From NCBI RefSeq assembly GCF_020080835.1, contig NC_058162.1, positions 23,839,885 through 23,903,884 of the forward strand: a DNA stretch of 64,000 bases. Direction: 5' to 3'. This DNA is from Cotesia glomerata (lineage: Eukaryota > Arthropoda > Insecta > Hymenoptera > Braconidae). Under the pieces are notes generated by a model. The model was not told the origin of the DNA and made no database searches. It was given only the letters and a program-made list of their open reading frames with translations. The stretch's first letter is position 1. Each line of letters opens with the position of its first letter. Shown in pieces: positions 12,001-24,431 of this stretch. A program made the position numbers and the translations under genes.

Positions 12001-12591
12001 CACGGAGAGTTACTAACATACTGATGACAAACTGACATACAAGTGAAGCTAATATAAAGCGTGTAAAAAAAAAAAAATAGCTTTAATTTAATCTTGAAAA
12101 ATTATTTTTCGCGTGCCTTATCTAGCCAATTTCTGTGAAGTTGTAAATAGTAAAAAAATTATAAGTCATAAAGAAGTTTCACTTCTTACTTGTGTACTCT
12201 GGTACACACACATATTTTTTATTATAATTGATTTGCTATAAAAATTTAAAATAATTGACAGCTAAAATTTTTTAAAATTAATTATTGATAAAAATTAAAA
12301 AATTGTCAGCTTACTAATTTAAGTTTCACATTTTTTTTCTTAAATAATTAAATAATGATAATGAAATTAACAAACATATGACAGTTTTTATGAAAATTAT
12401 TCTTTTTAAAAATTTTACAAATACAAGATTTCAAAAACTCTAACTGCAATTTTTTAAAAACACCTTTTAAATTTAACTTTAATTAATGAAAAAAATTTTT
12501 AAAAACTAAAAAATTTGCTAATTTAATAAATTATCAATTCAACAACTTACCCTCCACCATCTCTGTCAATATTTTTATTCAACAGCTTCAT
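3568..12591 (-). CDS. pelo: Pelota, mRNA surveillance and ribosome rescue factor (complete, five exons)
   Basis: Pelota (Dom34) binds stalled ribosomes with Hbs1 and splits them with ABCE1 in no-go and non-stop decay. Exons on the minus strand: 12591-12551, 10470-10227, 8700-8030, 4388-4282 and 3665-3568. Together they make 1161 nt, or 386 residues, against about 385 in animals. The start ATG gives MKLLNKNIDRDGGGSVVLVP. Domain 1 holds PEDMWHAYNLI and STIRKVQTESSTGS. Domain 2 holds ADVAAIVMQEG and PRKRKG. Domain 3 holds SKFMLVHASSGFKHSL and AFYGKKH, then IFSSMHVSGEQLEQLTG. The protein ends in the acidic DDSSEED tail. All donors are GT and all acceptors AG, with phases that join in frame. Introns 2 and 3 are filled by Helitron-like elements, and intron 1 holds the 18S-bearing foldback. 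The promoter region is shared with divergent SMSr. Confidence 0.96.
4711..6050. mobile_element. TTAA-flanked TIR element (piggyBac-like target choice)
   Basis: Ends GGTAGTACCCTCGC and GCGAGGGTAATACC are inverted with one mismatch. TTAA lies on both sides (4707-4710 and 6051-6054). The opposite arm of the host hAT-like element shows the empty site CCCC-TTAA-AAAACAC, so this element inserted into the left hAT arm. The TTAA duplication is the piggyBac hallmark, though the terminal bases differ from classic CCC ends. It holds an AGTTAGTCGACA-type repeat copy (5265-5450) and no ORF. A fragment matching its near end is not seen elsewhere in the window. Confidence 0.65.
6142..6334 (-). repeat. Left-end fragment of the GCACGCCTCATAGC element
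   Basis: Inverted copy of the first 200 bp of the element best seen at 40936. It has TATATCATTGTATAAGTGTAA, AAAGCACAACCTCACGCGCT and the terminal hairpin ending GCGCTATGAGGCGTGCAA. It lies between the two hAT arms. At 6335-6375 it is followed by a remnant of the hairpin family with GGGGCTTTTACCTTA. Confidence 0.6.
8735..10206 (+). mobile_element. Helitron-like element filling pelota intron 2
   Basis: Begins A/TCTATATTATTGAGAG and ends with a GCAGTCACATAGTGACTGC hairpin, AAAGTTG and CTAG/T. 5' TC, 3' CTAG, a hairpin 11 bases from the end and insertion between A and T are Helitron features. The middle is an array of about five units. Each is a palindrome: one arm has AAGATATAAGCTCATCCCGA, the other CGGGATGAGCTTATATCTT, and TATATA stretches lie between them. 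No Rep/helicase gene is present, so it is non-autonomous. Only 20 bp and 34 bp of other intron sequence flank it. A TA microsatellite at 8977-9027 is part of one unit. Confidence 0.85.
11335..12063 (+). mobile_element. Foldback element carrying an 18S rRNA fragment, copy A
   Basis: Arm 11339-11505 (AATAATAGTTTAAAAAAACT onward, with AAAACACGCTTTTTATAG) is repeated inverted at about 11580-11752 around a 70-bp loop. Then follow two related cassettes, each with GGCGCGCA-ATTACCCAC, GGAGAGTTAC, short ACTGACATAC repeats and CAAGTGAAGCTAATA. The second cassette begins with a longer 18S-derived stretch. A second copy with the same structure and the same changes is at 47538-48300. It lies in pelota intron 1. 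Function and class are unknown. Confidence 0.75.
11917..12005 (+). pseudogene. 18S rRNA-derived fragment inside the foldback element
   Basis: About 87 bases match the conserved eukaryotic 18S region that runs GGGGAATCAG, TTCGAT, GAGCCTGAGAAACGGCTACC, AAGGAAGG, CAGGCGCGCA, ATTACCCAC. Against the sequence as I remember it there are about seven substitutions, for example GAGAGCGAGCC for GAGAGGGAGCC. It is far too short to be an rRNA gene. A shorter piece of the same region is at 11824-11846. Confidence 0.8.
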
Positions 12592-14077
12592 TTTTTCATT
12601 CTATCACTGAAAAAAAAATTTTGACATTAAAAAAAAATTACTCGATAAAAAATTCTAAATTACTCAAGAAAATTTTAATATTTTCTAATTATTAATTTAT
12701 AAAAAACACAAACTAACCTTAGAAGAGTAATTTTATTTGTTATTGATATAGTGAACACTGAACGTGTGTTTGCATCGGTGAAAAATAAAAATCACGGGCG
12801 ACATCTTGAACTTGTGAATTTTCTAGTAATTTTCCGTGCCAGATGTTGATGATGTCAGCAGCAATTTTCTGCATTTCTTTTTACCAACAGGAAGTTAGCG
12901 GACATTTTTAATTTTTAAATTTTTTTTCAAAAATTGCACTTATAGTTTTTCAAGTTTTTTACAAATGAAAAAATTTTTTTTATGTTTGTAATTATTTTAA
13001 GAAAAATTAAAAAGATTGTTAGATTTCGGCTAATTTAATTTTTATCCAGAAAATTGCAAAAATGGCCCTCAGCGCCATCTTGCGGCAACGTCCGTAACCT
13101 CAAAAAAATTCAACAAATTCTCTGTTTGACACCAAAAACTAAACTAAGAAGGATAAAAAGTAGGACACTCACATGTTACAGTTATTTATCATTTCAATTC
13201 AACATTTACACGTTTACAGTTAACAGTTAACAGTTAAAAACATTAAACAACACTGAGCACCGGATCACCAGGATCATCAACCAGCCACCAGTCAGCACAA
13301 GGTATCATGACCGCTTGTCATTAGTTTGTTTTATAATTATAATTATAATTGTAATTTTATGATTATAATCATTTGTCACCAACCGTAAAATAGCTTGACT
13401 AATACATATAATACCTCTTCTCTCTTCTAGTTCGCAGTTGCAACTCAACCGCGCCAGCAAAATTCATTGTTCAGTGCGATAATAAATACGGCCTTGTTAT
13501 CAGTATCAGTGAATATTTTAATTGTCTATTTGTCTATTAAAAATTCCATTAGCGTTATGGCTGAATTTATTTATACGTCTAAAAATATGTGAGCACTGGA
13601 GAAATATTATTATTGAAATAAAAATATAAACAATAACATGCGTCCAATATCAACATCGCTGATAATAATGTTTAATTATTCTTAAAAATAAAACCTGCAA
13701 CCAAGACAAAGGTATTTATTTATTTATTATATTTTTTTTTATACTTGCATATTTATAAGTGCATGCTAAGTGACTAATGGATAATTAATCTTGATAATTA
13801 GCAACCTTTGTTATCAAAATTAAGCTGTTATTAAAGAAGAGATTAATCATGATGATGAAAATTAAATTAGCCATCTGAAAATTTTTGTAGTTTATTTTAT
13901 TGAAAAATTATTAAAGAAAAAAGAATAAAAAATAGAAGAAAAAATTTCGCATGTGGAAAATTTAAAAAAATACACATGCAATTTTTTAAAAATATTTTTT
14001 TAGTTCTAATTTGATTAATAAATAAAAGACAAACAATTTTTGAACGGATAATTTTATTATAAAGTTATAAAGAATTA
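12592..14077. promoter_or_regulatory. Divergent intergenic region between pelota and SMSr
   Basis: pelota translation starts at 12591 (minus), and the SMSr coding region starts at 16755 (plus) behind a noncoding 5' intron whose acceptor is TTAATTATAG at 16685-16694. Region 13140-13710 is less AT-rich than its surroundings and shows several donor-like sites (GTATCATGACC at 13302, GTATTTATTT at 13710). It is where a 5' UTR exon of SMSr could lie. Both promoters should be here. No core promoter motif could be fixed. An AGTTAGCGGACATTTT repeat lies at 12890-13040. Confidence 0.35.
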
Positions 14078-16499
14078 TCTATATTATTAAGAAAATAAAT
14101 AAAATTTTGTCTAAGATAAAATCGGTCATATGATAAAATTGGTTTTTTTTTAGTGAAATTTAGTCTCATTGTAAAAGACTTGAATTTGTGCATAGATACA
14201 TAATTAAGAAATTACCTTGTATCTTGTGAAAAATTGAATTTTTTAAAGATATACGCTCACCCCGACATTATACTTATCGAGACCTTTCATTTAAGTACCC
14301 ACATCAATTTTTCATATATTTTATATATTTATATATTTCACAAATACCATATATATAAAATATATGAAAAATGCCATGTGGGTACTTCAATGGAAGCTCT
14401 CGATGAGTGTTACATCGGAATGAGTTTATATCTTAAAAAATGTCAATAATTAAGAAATGACCTTGTATTTGATGAACTATTGACATTTTTAAAGATATAA
14501 GCTCATTCCGATGTTACACTCATCGAGACCTTTCATTTGAGTACCCACATCAATTTTTTATATATTTCATATATTTATATATATTATATATATGTATATA
14601 TCAAAAATGCAAGTAGGTACTCAAATGAAAGCTCTTGATGAGCGTAACATCAAGATGAGCTCATATCTTCAAAAATGTTAATAATGAAGAAATGACCTTG
14701 TATTTGGTGAACTATTGAGATTTTTAAAGATATACGCTCACCCCGACATTATACTCATCGAGACCATTCATTTGAGTACCCACATCAATTTTTCATATAT
14801 TTTATATATTTATATATTTCACAAATACCATATATATAAAATATATGAAAAATGCCATGTGGGTACTTCAATGAAAGCTCTCGATGAGTGTTACATCGGA
14901 ATGAGTTTATATCTTAAAAAATGTCAATAATTAAGAAATGACCTTGTATTTGATGAACTATTGACATTTTTAAAGATAGTAAAGTTATCCTGATGTTACT
15001 CACTTGCCGAGATTCTTTTTTCATTTGAGTACCCACATCAATTTTTTATATATTTCATATATTTATATATATTATATATATGTATACATCAAAAATGCAA
15101 GTAGGTACTCAAATGAAAGCTCTTGATGAGCGTAACATCGAGATGAGCTCTTATCTTTAAAAATGTTAATAATGAAGAAATGACCTTGTATTTGGTGAAC
15201 TATTGACATTTTTAAAGATATAAGCTCATCCCGATGTTACACTCATCGAGACCTTTCATTTGAGTACCCACATCAATTTTTCATATATTTTATATATTTA
15301 TATACTTCACAAATACCATATATACAAAATATATGAAAAATACCATGTGGGTACTTAAATGAAAGGTCTCAATGAGTGTTACATCGAAATAAGTTTATAT
15401 CTTGAAAAATGTCAATAATTAAGAAATTACCTTGTATCTTGTGAAATATTGACATTTTTAAAGATGTACGCTCACCCCGACATTATACTCATCGAGACCA
15501 TTCATTTGAGTACCCACATCAATTTTTCATATATTTTATATATTTATATATTTCACAAATACCATATATAAAATATATGAAAAATGCCATGTGGGTACTT
15601 AAATGAAAGCTCTCGATGAGTGTTACATCGGAATGAGTTTATATCTTAAAAAATGTCAATAATTAAGAAATGACCTTGTATTTGGTGAACTATTGACATT
15701 TTTAAAGATATAAGCTCATTCCGATGTTACACTCATCGAGACCTTTCATTTGAGTACCCACATCAATTTTTTATATATTTCATATATTTATATATATTAT
15801 ATATATGTATATATCAAAAATGCAAGTAGGTACTTAAATGAAAGCTCTTGATGAGCGTAACATCGAGATGAGCTCTTATCTTTAAAAATGTTAATAATGA
15901 AGAAATGACCTTGTATTTGGTGAACTATTGACATTTTTAAAGATATAAGCTCATCCCGATGTTACACTCATCGAGACCTTTCATTTGAGTACCCACATCA
16001 ATTTTTCATATATTTTATATATTTATATACTTCACAAATACCATATATACAAAATATATGAAAAATACCATTTGGGTACTTAAATGAAAGGTCTCAATGA
16101 GTGTTGCATCGAAATAAGTTTATATCTTGAAAAATGTCAATAATTAAGAAATTACCTTGTATCTTGTGAAATATTGACATTTTTAAAGATATACGCTCAC
16201 CCCGACATTATACTCATCGAGACCTTTCATTTGAGTACCCACATCAATTTTTTATATATTTCATATATTTATATATATTATATACATGTATATATGAAAA
16301 ATATATCAAAAATGCATGTGGGTACTTGAATGAAAGCTCTTGATGAGTGTATTATCATGATGAGCTTATATCTTTAATAACGTCAATATTTAAGAAAGTA
16401 CAGTGCAATTTAACAAAAGGTATTATTTAATAAAGCATAATTTTAAGTTTTTCTAGTTAACGAGTCACGGCAGTCACATAGTGACTGCAAGGTTGCTAG
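14078..16499 (+). mobile_element. Helitron-like element upstream of SMSr, long palindromic array
   Basis: Starts A/TCTATATTATTAAGAAAAT and ends with a perfect GCAGTCAC-ATA-GTGACTGC hairpin, AAGGTTG and CTAG/T. Between them lie about eight to nine palindromic units of roughly 240 bp. Two alternating sub-types, with TTCACAAATACCATATATA centres and with TATATATTATATATATGT centres, make a higher-order repeat near 14230-15660. It probably lies in the 5' UTR intron of SMSr. Confidence 0.85.
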
Positions 16500-16754
16500 T
16501 TATGAATAATTAATTAAAATTAATTTAGCAGATATTAAAAAAAAAAAAGGAGTAAAAAATTGACATATAAAAATTTTAATAAATAAAACCTGCACTTTTT
16601 TAAAAATAATTTTCCGGAACAAATTCGCTTGTTAAATAAAATTATAAAATTGTGAAGTGACAGCTAACTTTAATATCATAATAATTAATTATAGATCGAA
16701 GATTGGAGTCTCTGCTGCAGCTGATTGACTACCCGTAGTTTTATTGTATCTAAA

Positions 16755-19700
16755 ATGGCCAAGACCCTGCCAAAAGACATCGTCAACTGGACGAACGAAG
16801 ACGTGATCAAGTGGCTTGAGGAGTCCGGACATGGATCTTGTGCGTTTTACTTCAAGGCTCATGACATTGATGGCAAGTCTCTGCTGACGATCCGAGAGGA
16901 TGATCTCAAGAGCCAGGGCATGAAAATTGAGAAGTTAGGAGATGTGAAGAGACTTTATATCAGTATTAAGAAATTACAGAAGGAAAATATGGCGGTTTTA
17001 TTTGAGCTGGGGCAGCTTGAGTTTACTTCTTCGAATTTTTATTCTCATAATAGACAAGAGGTTTGTTTATTATTATTATTATTTTTATTTTTTTTAATAC
17101 ATCTCATTTTTTTTATTTCGAATTAAAATTCTGGCTAAAGGATAAGAGATACAAAAAAATTTATAAAACCTTTTTTTTTTTTATAAAGTATTAAATTTTC
17201 TATAAAAAAGATTTCGTATTATTTTTTGATATTTTTAATATTTAACTCAAAATTAAAAAATCAGAATGTTAGTACAATTTCTTCTGAGAATAAAAAATTA
17301 TTTTTAGCTTTTGATTTTAAAATTTACATAAAATATTAGAGATTCGGAAAAATTGATAGGAAACATTTTTGTAGAGAATTTAATTTTTTTTATCTTATAA
17401 TTTTTTCTTATTTTTAATATTTCACATCATAAATTAAAAATTTCTTTGAATTTTTCTAACAAAAATTTTTTCATTGAAAAACTTTATTTAAAAAAAAAAA
17501 AAAAATAACAATATAAAATTTTTCACATTTATTAAACAATGCAGCTGTTCATTATCGATCACAATTAACAATAGAAAGACAATATTATGTTACGTACATT
17601 AAACTTCTTTATTAATTGTCCTGTCATCTGTTAATATTTTAAATCATTCTACACCGCTGCAATATTCAATACATCGATTATTTCTTCTAAAGAAAATTAT
17701 TTTCCATGACAATGAATAATATGCTTAATAAAAAAAAAAAAAAAAAAATACTAATTAAAATTGTCTAGTTACAGAGTTTCATATCAAACAACGAGAGCTC
17801 AGTAGACCCAGAATTCTATTCAGCGTCAGTATCCGACGACGGACATGCCTCGCACCTACCTCCAGAAATATGGAAAGCATTTATCAGCCTGGGCTATTTG
17901 TTCATAGTGACGTGGATTACAGCCTTCGTGATGGTGATAGTCCACGACAGAGTCCCAGACATGAAAAAGTACCCGCCATTGCCAGACATTTTTCTTGACA
18001 ATGTCCCACACATACCCTGGGCTTTTGATATTTGTGAAGTAACTGGGACATTGTTATTCGCTATCTGGCTGATGGTTCTTATATTTCATAAATATAGGTA
18101 AAGTTTATTGATTTTAACTATTATTAATTATTAATAAAAATAACTAATAATAAGAGCTAAAATATTTTTCAAATGTTTAATATTATGGCGAAAATAGTGA
18201 TTGTTAAAAATTGCATTTTATATTTTTTTAAATTTTTACACGACTATTATTTTTGCCATAATATCAAAAATTTGAATCATTTATTATGAATTGTTATTTT
18301 GAATTTGCAGCCGTGAACTATAAAAAATTAAAATTTTGCTTTATTAAATAATGCCTTGTTAAATTGCACTGTACTTGCTTAAATATTGACGGATTTAAAG
18401 ATATAAGCTCATCCCGATGATACACTCATCAAGAGCTTTCATTTGAGTACCCACTTGCATTTTTAATATATTTTTCATATATACATATATATAATATATA
18501 TAAATATATGAAATATATGAAAAATTGATGTGGGTACTCAAAAGAAAGGTCTCGATGAGTGTAACATCAGGATGAGCTTATATCTTTAACAATGTCAATA
18601 GTTCACAAGATATTTGTTAAATTGCACTCTACTTTCTTAATTATTGACGTTTTTAAAGATATAAGCTCATTCTGATGTTACACTCATCAAGAGCTTTCAT
18701 TTGAGTACCCACTTGCATTTTTAATATATTTTTCATATATACATATATATAATATATATAAATATATGAAATATATGAAAAATTGATGTGGGTACTCAAA
18801 TAAAAGGTCTCGATGAGTGTAACATCAGTATGAGCTTATATCTTTAACAATGTCAATAGTTCACAAGATATTTGTTAAATTGCACTCTACTTTCTTAACT
18901 ATTGACGTTTTTAAAGATATAAGCTCATTCTGATGTTACACTCATCAAGAGCTTTCATTTGAGTACCCACTTGCATTTTTAATATATTTTTCATATATAC
19001 ATATATATAATATATATAAATATATGAAATATATGAAAAATTGATGTGGGTACTCAAATGAAAGGTCTCGATGAGTGTAACATCAGGATGAGCTTATATC
19101 TTTAACAATGTCAATAGTTCACAAAATATTTGTTAAATTGCACTCTACTTTCTTAACTATTGACGTTTTTAAAGATATAAGCTCATTCTGATGTTACACT
19201 CATCAAGAGCTTTCATTTGAGTACCCACTTGCATTTTTAATATATTTTTCATATATACATATATATAAGTGTCCCAGATAAATATATGAAATAATATGAT
19301 AAACAAAATGATTCTGAGTACTCAAATGAAGACGCATAGATAGTGAATGTCAATATGATTGACTTATATGCTTTAGAGAGAATGTAGTGTTCATAAGATA
19401 TTTGTTAAATTGCACTCTACTTTCTTAACTATTGACGTTTTTAAAGATATAAGCTCATTCTGATGTTACACTCATCAAGAGCTTTCATTTGAGTACCCAC
19501 ATGCATTTTTGATATATTTTTCATATATACATACATATCATAGATAAATGTATGAAATATATGAAAAATTGATGTGGGTACTCAAATGAAAGGTCTCGAT
19601 AAGTGAAATGTCGGAGTGAGCTTATATCTTTAAAAATCTCAATAGTTCACAAGATACAAAGTCATTTCATAATTATATATATAGAGATAGAGCATTTTCC

Positions 19701-22337
19701 AATGCAGCCTAAATAATAATATCGATAATTAATTTTACAGATTTATTCTACTGAGAAGATTCTTTGCTTTGTCGGGGACAGTGTTCCTGTTAAGATGCGT
19801 GACGATGTTGATAACATCTCTAAGTGTTCCTGGAGCACATTTACAGTGCCAACCGAGACCGACTCCCGACGACCCTTGGGCGAAAACCGCCTACGGGGAG
19901 CTGTATAATAAAATTTCAATGGCGTACGTCATCTGGCGAGGGGCTGGGATGTCTATTCAGGGAGTTAGAACGTGCGGGGACTATATGTTCAGCGGACACA
20001 CGGTCGCGTTGACGATGCTTAACTTTTTTATTACTGAATGTAAGTTGCTTCTATTTATCAGTTTGATTTTTATCGATCCTCGGGTGTCAAGGCTTTGATT
20101 ACTTAATACAGTCGAGGCTAATTTATTTGTTGCGTCACATGTAAATATTTATGCTTTGTTAGAGTAGATGTTGTTGAGTAGAAAAGTTTTGAATTTATGG
20201 AATTTTTTTTTTATAAATATTTTATTTTAAGAGGTTATATAAGCTTTAATTAATTGATTTGAAAAATAATTTATGCTGGAAAATATAAAATTATAATATA
20301 TTTATATATTTTCTAATATATAAATATATTAGAAAATATGATAGTTTGTCATGTTTTAAGAGCCATCAAAATTTTTTTAATTTACAAAATTAAAAATTCA
20401 ATTTTTTAAGATGTTGAAAATTTTTTTTGAAGCCAATTTTTGTGGAGCTCTTAAAATATAAGAATTTTTGCAATTAGTTTTTTAATTAAGTAATTGCGGA
20501 ATTATAGATTATATATTACAAATATGAAAAAATGAATTAATAATAAGTATTTATTTATTAATAAAATATAAAAATACAGAGAATAAATAATACGGAATTA
20601 TTAATTAATTAATTATGAAAAAATGATTAGAAACCTTTTTTATGAGAAATTTAATTCACTAAAAAAAAGGTTTTTGTAAATTTTTTTCTATCTCTCTGAT
20701 TTTAGCCAGAATTTCAGATTAAAAAATCAAAAACATTTTATTGTAGTCAAAATTAAGATGAAGAAAGTTTAATTTCAAAATTTTCGATTAAATTTTGAAA
20801 ATACGAAAAAAATTATAAGAAATTTTTTTTGTAGGAAATTAAATTTCTTATAAAAAAAAAAGCTTTAATCAAATTTTTTTCATCTATTTTAATCAGAACT
20901 AGGAATATAAATTGCGCGCCTTAATTATTCAATCAATAAAGAATCGGGGACCACATTTTTGCGATAATTCGATACTTAGTTAACTTCACGTTTATTTCAA
21001 TTTCATCTATTTTAATTTAGAGGATTTGGTATCAATAGCTAAAAAACAATCTTAGGAGCTAAAATTAAAATAGAGAAAATTTTGTTTCAAAATATTTTTT
21101 TGAATTTTGAAGATACAAAAAAATTATAAGAATTATTTTTTTGAAGAAAATTTAATTTCCTATAAAAAAAAGATCCTTTTTAATTTTCCAGTATTTCTCA
21201 TATTTTAACCAGAAATTGATCTCAAAAGTCAAAATCAATTTTTTGAAGCTAGAATTAAATTATAGAAAGTTTAATTTCAAAATTTTTTATTTAATTTTGA
21301 AAAATCAAAAAAATTATAAGAAAATTTTTTTTTTAGAAAATTTAATTTCCTTTAAAAAAAGGTCTTTTTTTAATTTTCCCGTACTTCTCATATTTAAACC
21401 AGAAATTAATCTCAAAAATCAAAATCAATTTTTTGAAGCTAGAATTAAATTATAGAAAGTTTAATTTCAAAATTTTTGGTTAAATTTTGAAGATACAAAA
21501 AAATTATACACTGATAAAAAAGTTAACTTAATTCAAGAAAAAAAAAATCTTGAATTAAGTTCTTGAGAAAAAAAAATTTGCCTAAATCAAGGATAATTTT
21601 TTGACTCAAGAATTTTTTTTCTTGATACAAAAAACTTATTTTCATCGAAATGGTATTTCTTCTTGGGTCAAGATTTTTTCTCTTGAGTCGTTATTTTTTT
21701 TATCAATGTAGGAAAAAATATAATTTTCTACAAAAAAATTTCCTTCTTAATTTTTACGTATTTCTTATATTTAAACCAAAAATTGATCTCAAAATTCAAA
21801 ATCAATTTTTTGGAGCCAAAATAAAAGTATAAAAAGTTTAATTTCAAAATTTTTGCTTAAATTTTGAAAAAAAAAATGACAAAAAAAAATTTTTTATAAA
21901 AAAATTTTCCCAACAAATTCTCATGAAAAATAAAAATTTTTGCAGATACGCCTCGCCAACTTTACTTCTTGCACACATTCACGTGGATGCTGAACATGTT
22001 CGGTATATTCTTCATCTTAGCAGCCCACGAGCACTATTCGATAGACGTGTTCGTAGCATTCTACATAACTTCTCGGCTGTTCCTGTACTACCACACGCTA
22101 GCGAACAACCAAGCTTTGATGCAGCGTGACTCCATAAGAACCAGAGTGTGGTTTCCTCTGTTCAGCTTCTTCGAGTCCTCCGTCGACGGAATCGTTCCCA
22201 ACGAGTACGAGTCGCCCTCGAAGATAATCTGCAACCTCGCGTGCACGTGCCGCGACATCGCCAACGCGCTCAGACAAAAAATAAGTATTTCTAATCTCCA
22301 ACGCACTGTCAACGACAGCACAAAAAAGGGTCTTTGA
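16755..22337 (+). CDS. SMSr: SMSr / SAMD8, ceramide phosphoethanolamine synthase (complete)
   Basis: ER membrane enzyme of the sphingomyelin synthase family. SMSr makes ceramide phosphoethanolamine and guards ceramide levels. Coding exons: 16755-17060, 17769-18097, 19741-20039 and 21946-22337, about 441 residues in all (vertebrate SAMD8 about 415). An N-terminal SAM domain (residues about 7-75: IVNWTNEDVIKWLEESG, GKSLLTIREDDLKSQG) marks SMSr rather than SMS1/2. Membrane segments include FISLGYLFIVTWITAFVMV and FLLRCVTMLITSLSVPG. Catalytic motifs are CGDYMFSGHT (His about 298) and HYSIDV (His about 341, Asp about 345), so the lipid phosphatase-type His/His/Asp set is complete. The exon 2 acceptor could lie 6 bp later (17775), which would drop two residues. 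An in-frame TTG upstream (16725) is ignored because ATG 16755 gives MAKTLPKDIV. Introns hold Helitron and AT-rich tandem repeats. Confidence 0.95.
18310..19722 (-). mobile_element. Truncated Helitron-like element in SMSr intron 2
   Basis: Inverted relative to the other copies. The 3' side at the left keeps TTTGCTTTATTAAATAATG and TAAATTGCACTGTA but has lost the hairpin and CTAG. The 5' side at the right ends at CAATGCAGCCTAAAT, lacking the first 160 bp or so. Five near-identical palindromic units of about 240 bp lie between. The unit at 19265-19390 is strongly scrambled (GTGTCCCAGATAAATATATG). The right end is 18 bp from the exon 3 acceptor. Confidence 0.75.
20680..21880. repeat. AT-rich tandem repeat in SMSr intron 3, with a MITE inside
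   Basis: A unit of about 180-190 bp (AAATTATAAGAAA, then GAAAATTTAATTTCCT, AATTTTCC, ATATTTTAACCAGAAATTGA, CAAAATCAATTTTTTG) repeats about five times in diverged form. The same family fills 35110-36286 in the msta intron, and a weaker copy is at 17140-17450. A small MITE, TA/CACTGATAAAAAAG to TTTTTTATCAATG/TA (about 21511-21710), full of TCTTGA and TCAAGA, interrupts it. Confidence 0.6.
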
Positions 22338-22620
22338 TATTGACACTGTGTCTGTTTTAATCATTATAAATTTTAGATGTATCTAGGTAATTGTAATTGT
22401 TAACGATCTCTAGGTGAAATTGTAATTATCTTTGCTATTTTTATAAGTAACTATTAATAATAATAATACAATATAATATATTGAATGATTAAATAATTAA
22501 TTTAATTTTCTAAGAGACTGCATTAAAACGTGACTGATGTTTGATAAATTCTTCGTAAAAAGAATAAAAGTGCTCGAAAATTTTATTGAAATCAATAAAT
22601 CTATATTTAAAATTAATTGA

Positions 22621-23441
22621 TCTATGTTATTAAGAGAATAAGAATAATTTTGTGTCCATTGTTTTTTTATGGTAAAATAGGTTTTTATGGTTAAATTTGG
22701 TATCATTAGAAAGGTCTTGACCTGGAGTTGTGCCATTTCAAGGTTTCATATCATTCTCACCATTAGTCAATTTATCATAATAAGTATTTAGGCTGTATTT
22801 GAAAATTCTCTATCTCTAGATACATAATTGAGAAATGACGTTGTATCTTGTGAATGATTGACATTTTTAAAGATATAAGCTCATCTCGATGTTACACTCA
22901 TCAAGACTTTTCATTTGAGTACCCACATCAATTTTTCATATATTTTATATATTTATATATTTCACAAATACTATATATATAAAATATATGAAAAATGCAA
23001 TGTGGGTACTTAAATGAAAGATCTCAATGAGTGTTATATCGAAATGAGTTTATATCTTAAAAAATGTCAATAATTAAGAAATGACCTTATATCTTGTCAA
23101 CTATTGACATTTTTAAAGATATGAGCTCATTCTGATGTTACACTTATCAAGATCTTTTATTTGAGTACCCACATCAATTTTTTATATATTTATATATTTC
23201 ACAAATACTATATATATAAAATATATGAAAAATGCAATGTGGGTACTTAAATGAAAGGTCTCGATGAGTGTAACATCGAAATGAGCTTATATCTTTAAAA
23301 ACGATAATAGTTAAGAATGTACAGTGCTATTTAACAAATATCTTGTGAACTATTGAAATTTTTGAAGATATAAGCTCACTCCGACATTACACTCATCGAG
23401 ACCTTTCATTTGAATACCCACATCAATTTTTCATATATTTA

Positions 23442-23519
<78 letters not shown>

Positions 23520-24431
23520 ATGGAAAATATATTAAAAATGCAAGTGGGTACTCAAATGAAAGCTCTTGATGAGTTTAACATCGGCATGAGCTTATATCTT
23601 AAAAAATGTCAATAATTAAAAAATGACCTTGTATCTTGTCAACTATTGACATTTTTAAAGATATAAGCTCATCCTGAAGTTACACACATCAAGACCTTTT
23701 ATTTGAGTACCCACATCAATTTTTCATATATTTATATATATTATATGTATGTATATATGAAAAATATATAAAAAATGCAAGTGGGTACTCAAATGGAAGC
23801 TCTTGATGAGCGTAACATTAGGATGAGCTCATATCTTTAAAAATGTTAATAATTAAGAAATGACCTTGTTTCTTGTGAACTATTGGCATTTTTAAAGATA
23901 TAAGCTTATCTCGATGTTACACTCATCAAGACCTTTTATTTGAGTACCCACATCAATTTTTCATATATTTTATATATTTATATATTTCAGAAATACCATA
24001 TATATAAAATATATGAAAAATGTCATGTGAGTACTTAAACGAAAGGTCTCAATGAGTGTAACATTGAAATGAGTTTATAACTTGAAAAATGTCAATAATT
24101 AAGAAATGACCTTTTATCTTGTCAACTACTGACATTTTTAAAGATATAAGACTATCCCGACATTACACTCATCGAGACCTTTCATTTGAGTACCCACATC
24201 AATTTTTATATATTATATATATATATGTATATGAAAAATATGTTAAAAATGCATGTGGGTACTCAAATGAAAGCTCTTGATCAGTGTAACATTAGGATGA
24301 GCTTATATCTTTAAATACGTCAATAGTTAAAAAAGTACAGCACAATTTAACAAAATTCATTATTTAATAAAGTAAAATTTTATTTATGGTTCACAAGTAA
24401 CGGCAGTCACATAGTGACTGCAAGGTTGCTA
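22621..24431 (+). mobile_element. Helitron-like element downstream of SMSr
   Basis: Begins A/TCTATGTTATTAAGAG and keeps the full 5' region (GACCTGGAGTTGTGCC, AATAAGTATTTAGGCTG). About six palindromic units follow, and a pure TA microsatellite at 23446-23517 forms one unit's centre. It ends with the perfect GCAGTCAC/GTGACTGC hairpin and AAGGTTGCTA. The final G of CTAG is not present here (CTATTAA). It is the best reference for reconstructing the empty site of the copy at 4403. Confidence 0.8.

Noticed and set aside
11917..12005. rRNA gene or rDNA unit
   Set aside because: Only about 87 bases of 18S are present, inside a repeated foldback element, with several substitutions shared by both copies.
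14078..16499. Possible CRISPR-like or centromeric array
   Set aside because: Units are about 240 bp, palindromic and bounded by Helitron-type ends. There are no short repeats with unique spacers, and the host is an insect.
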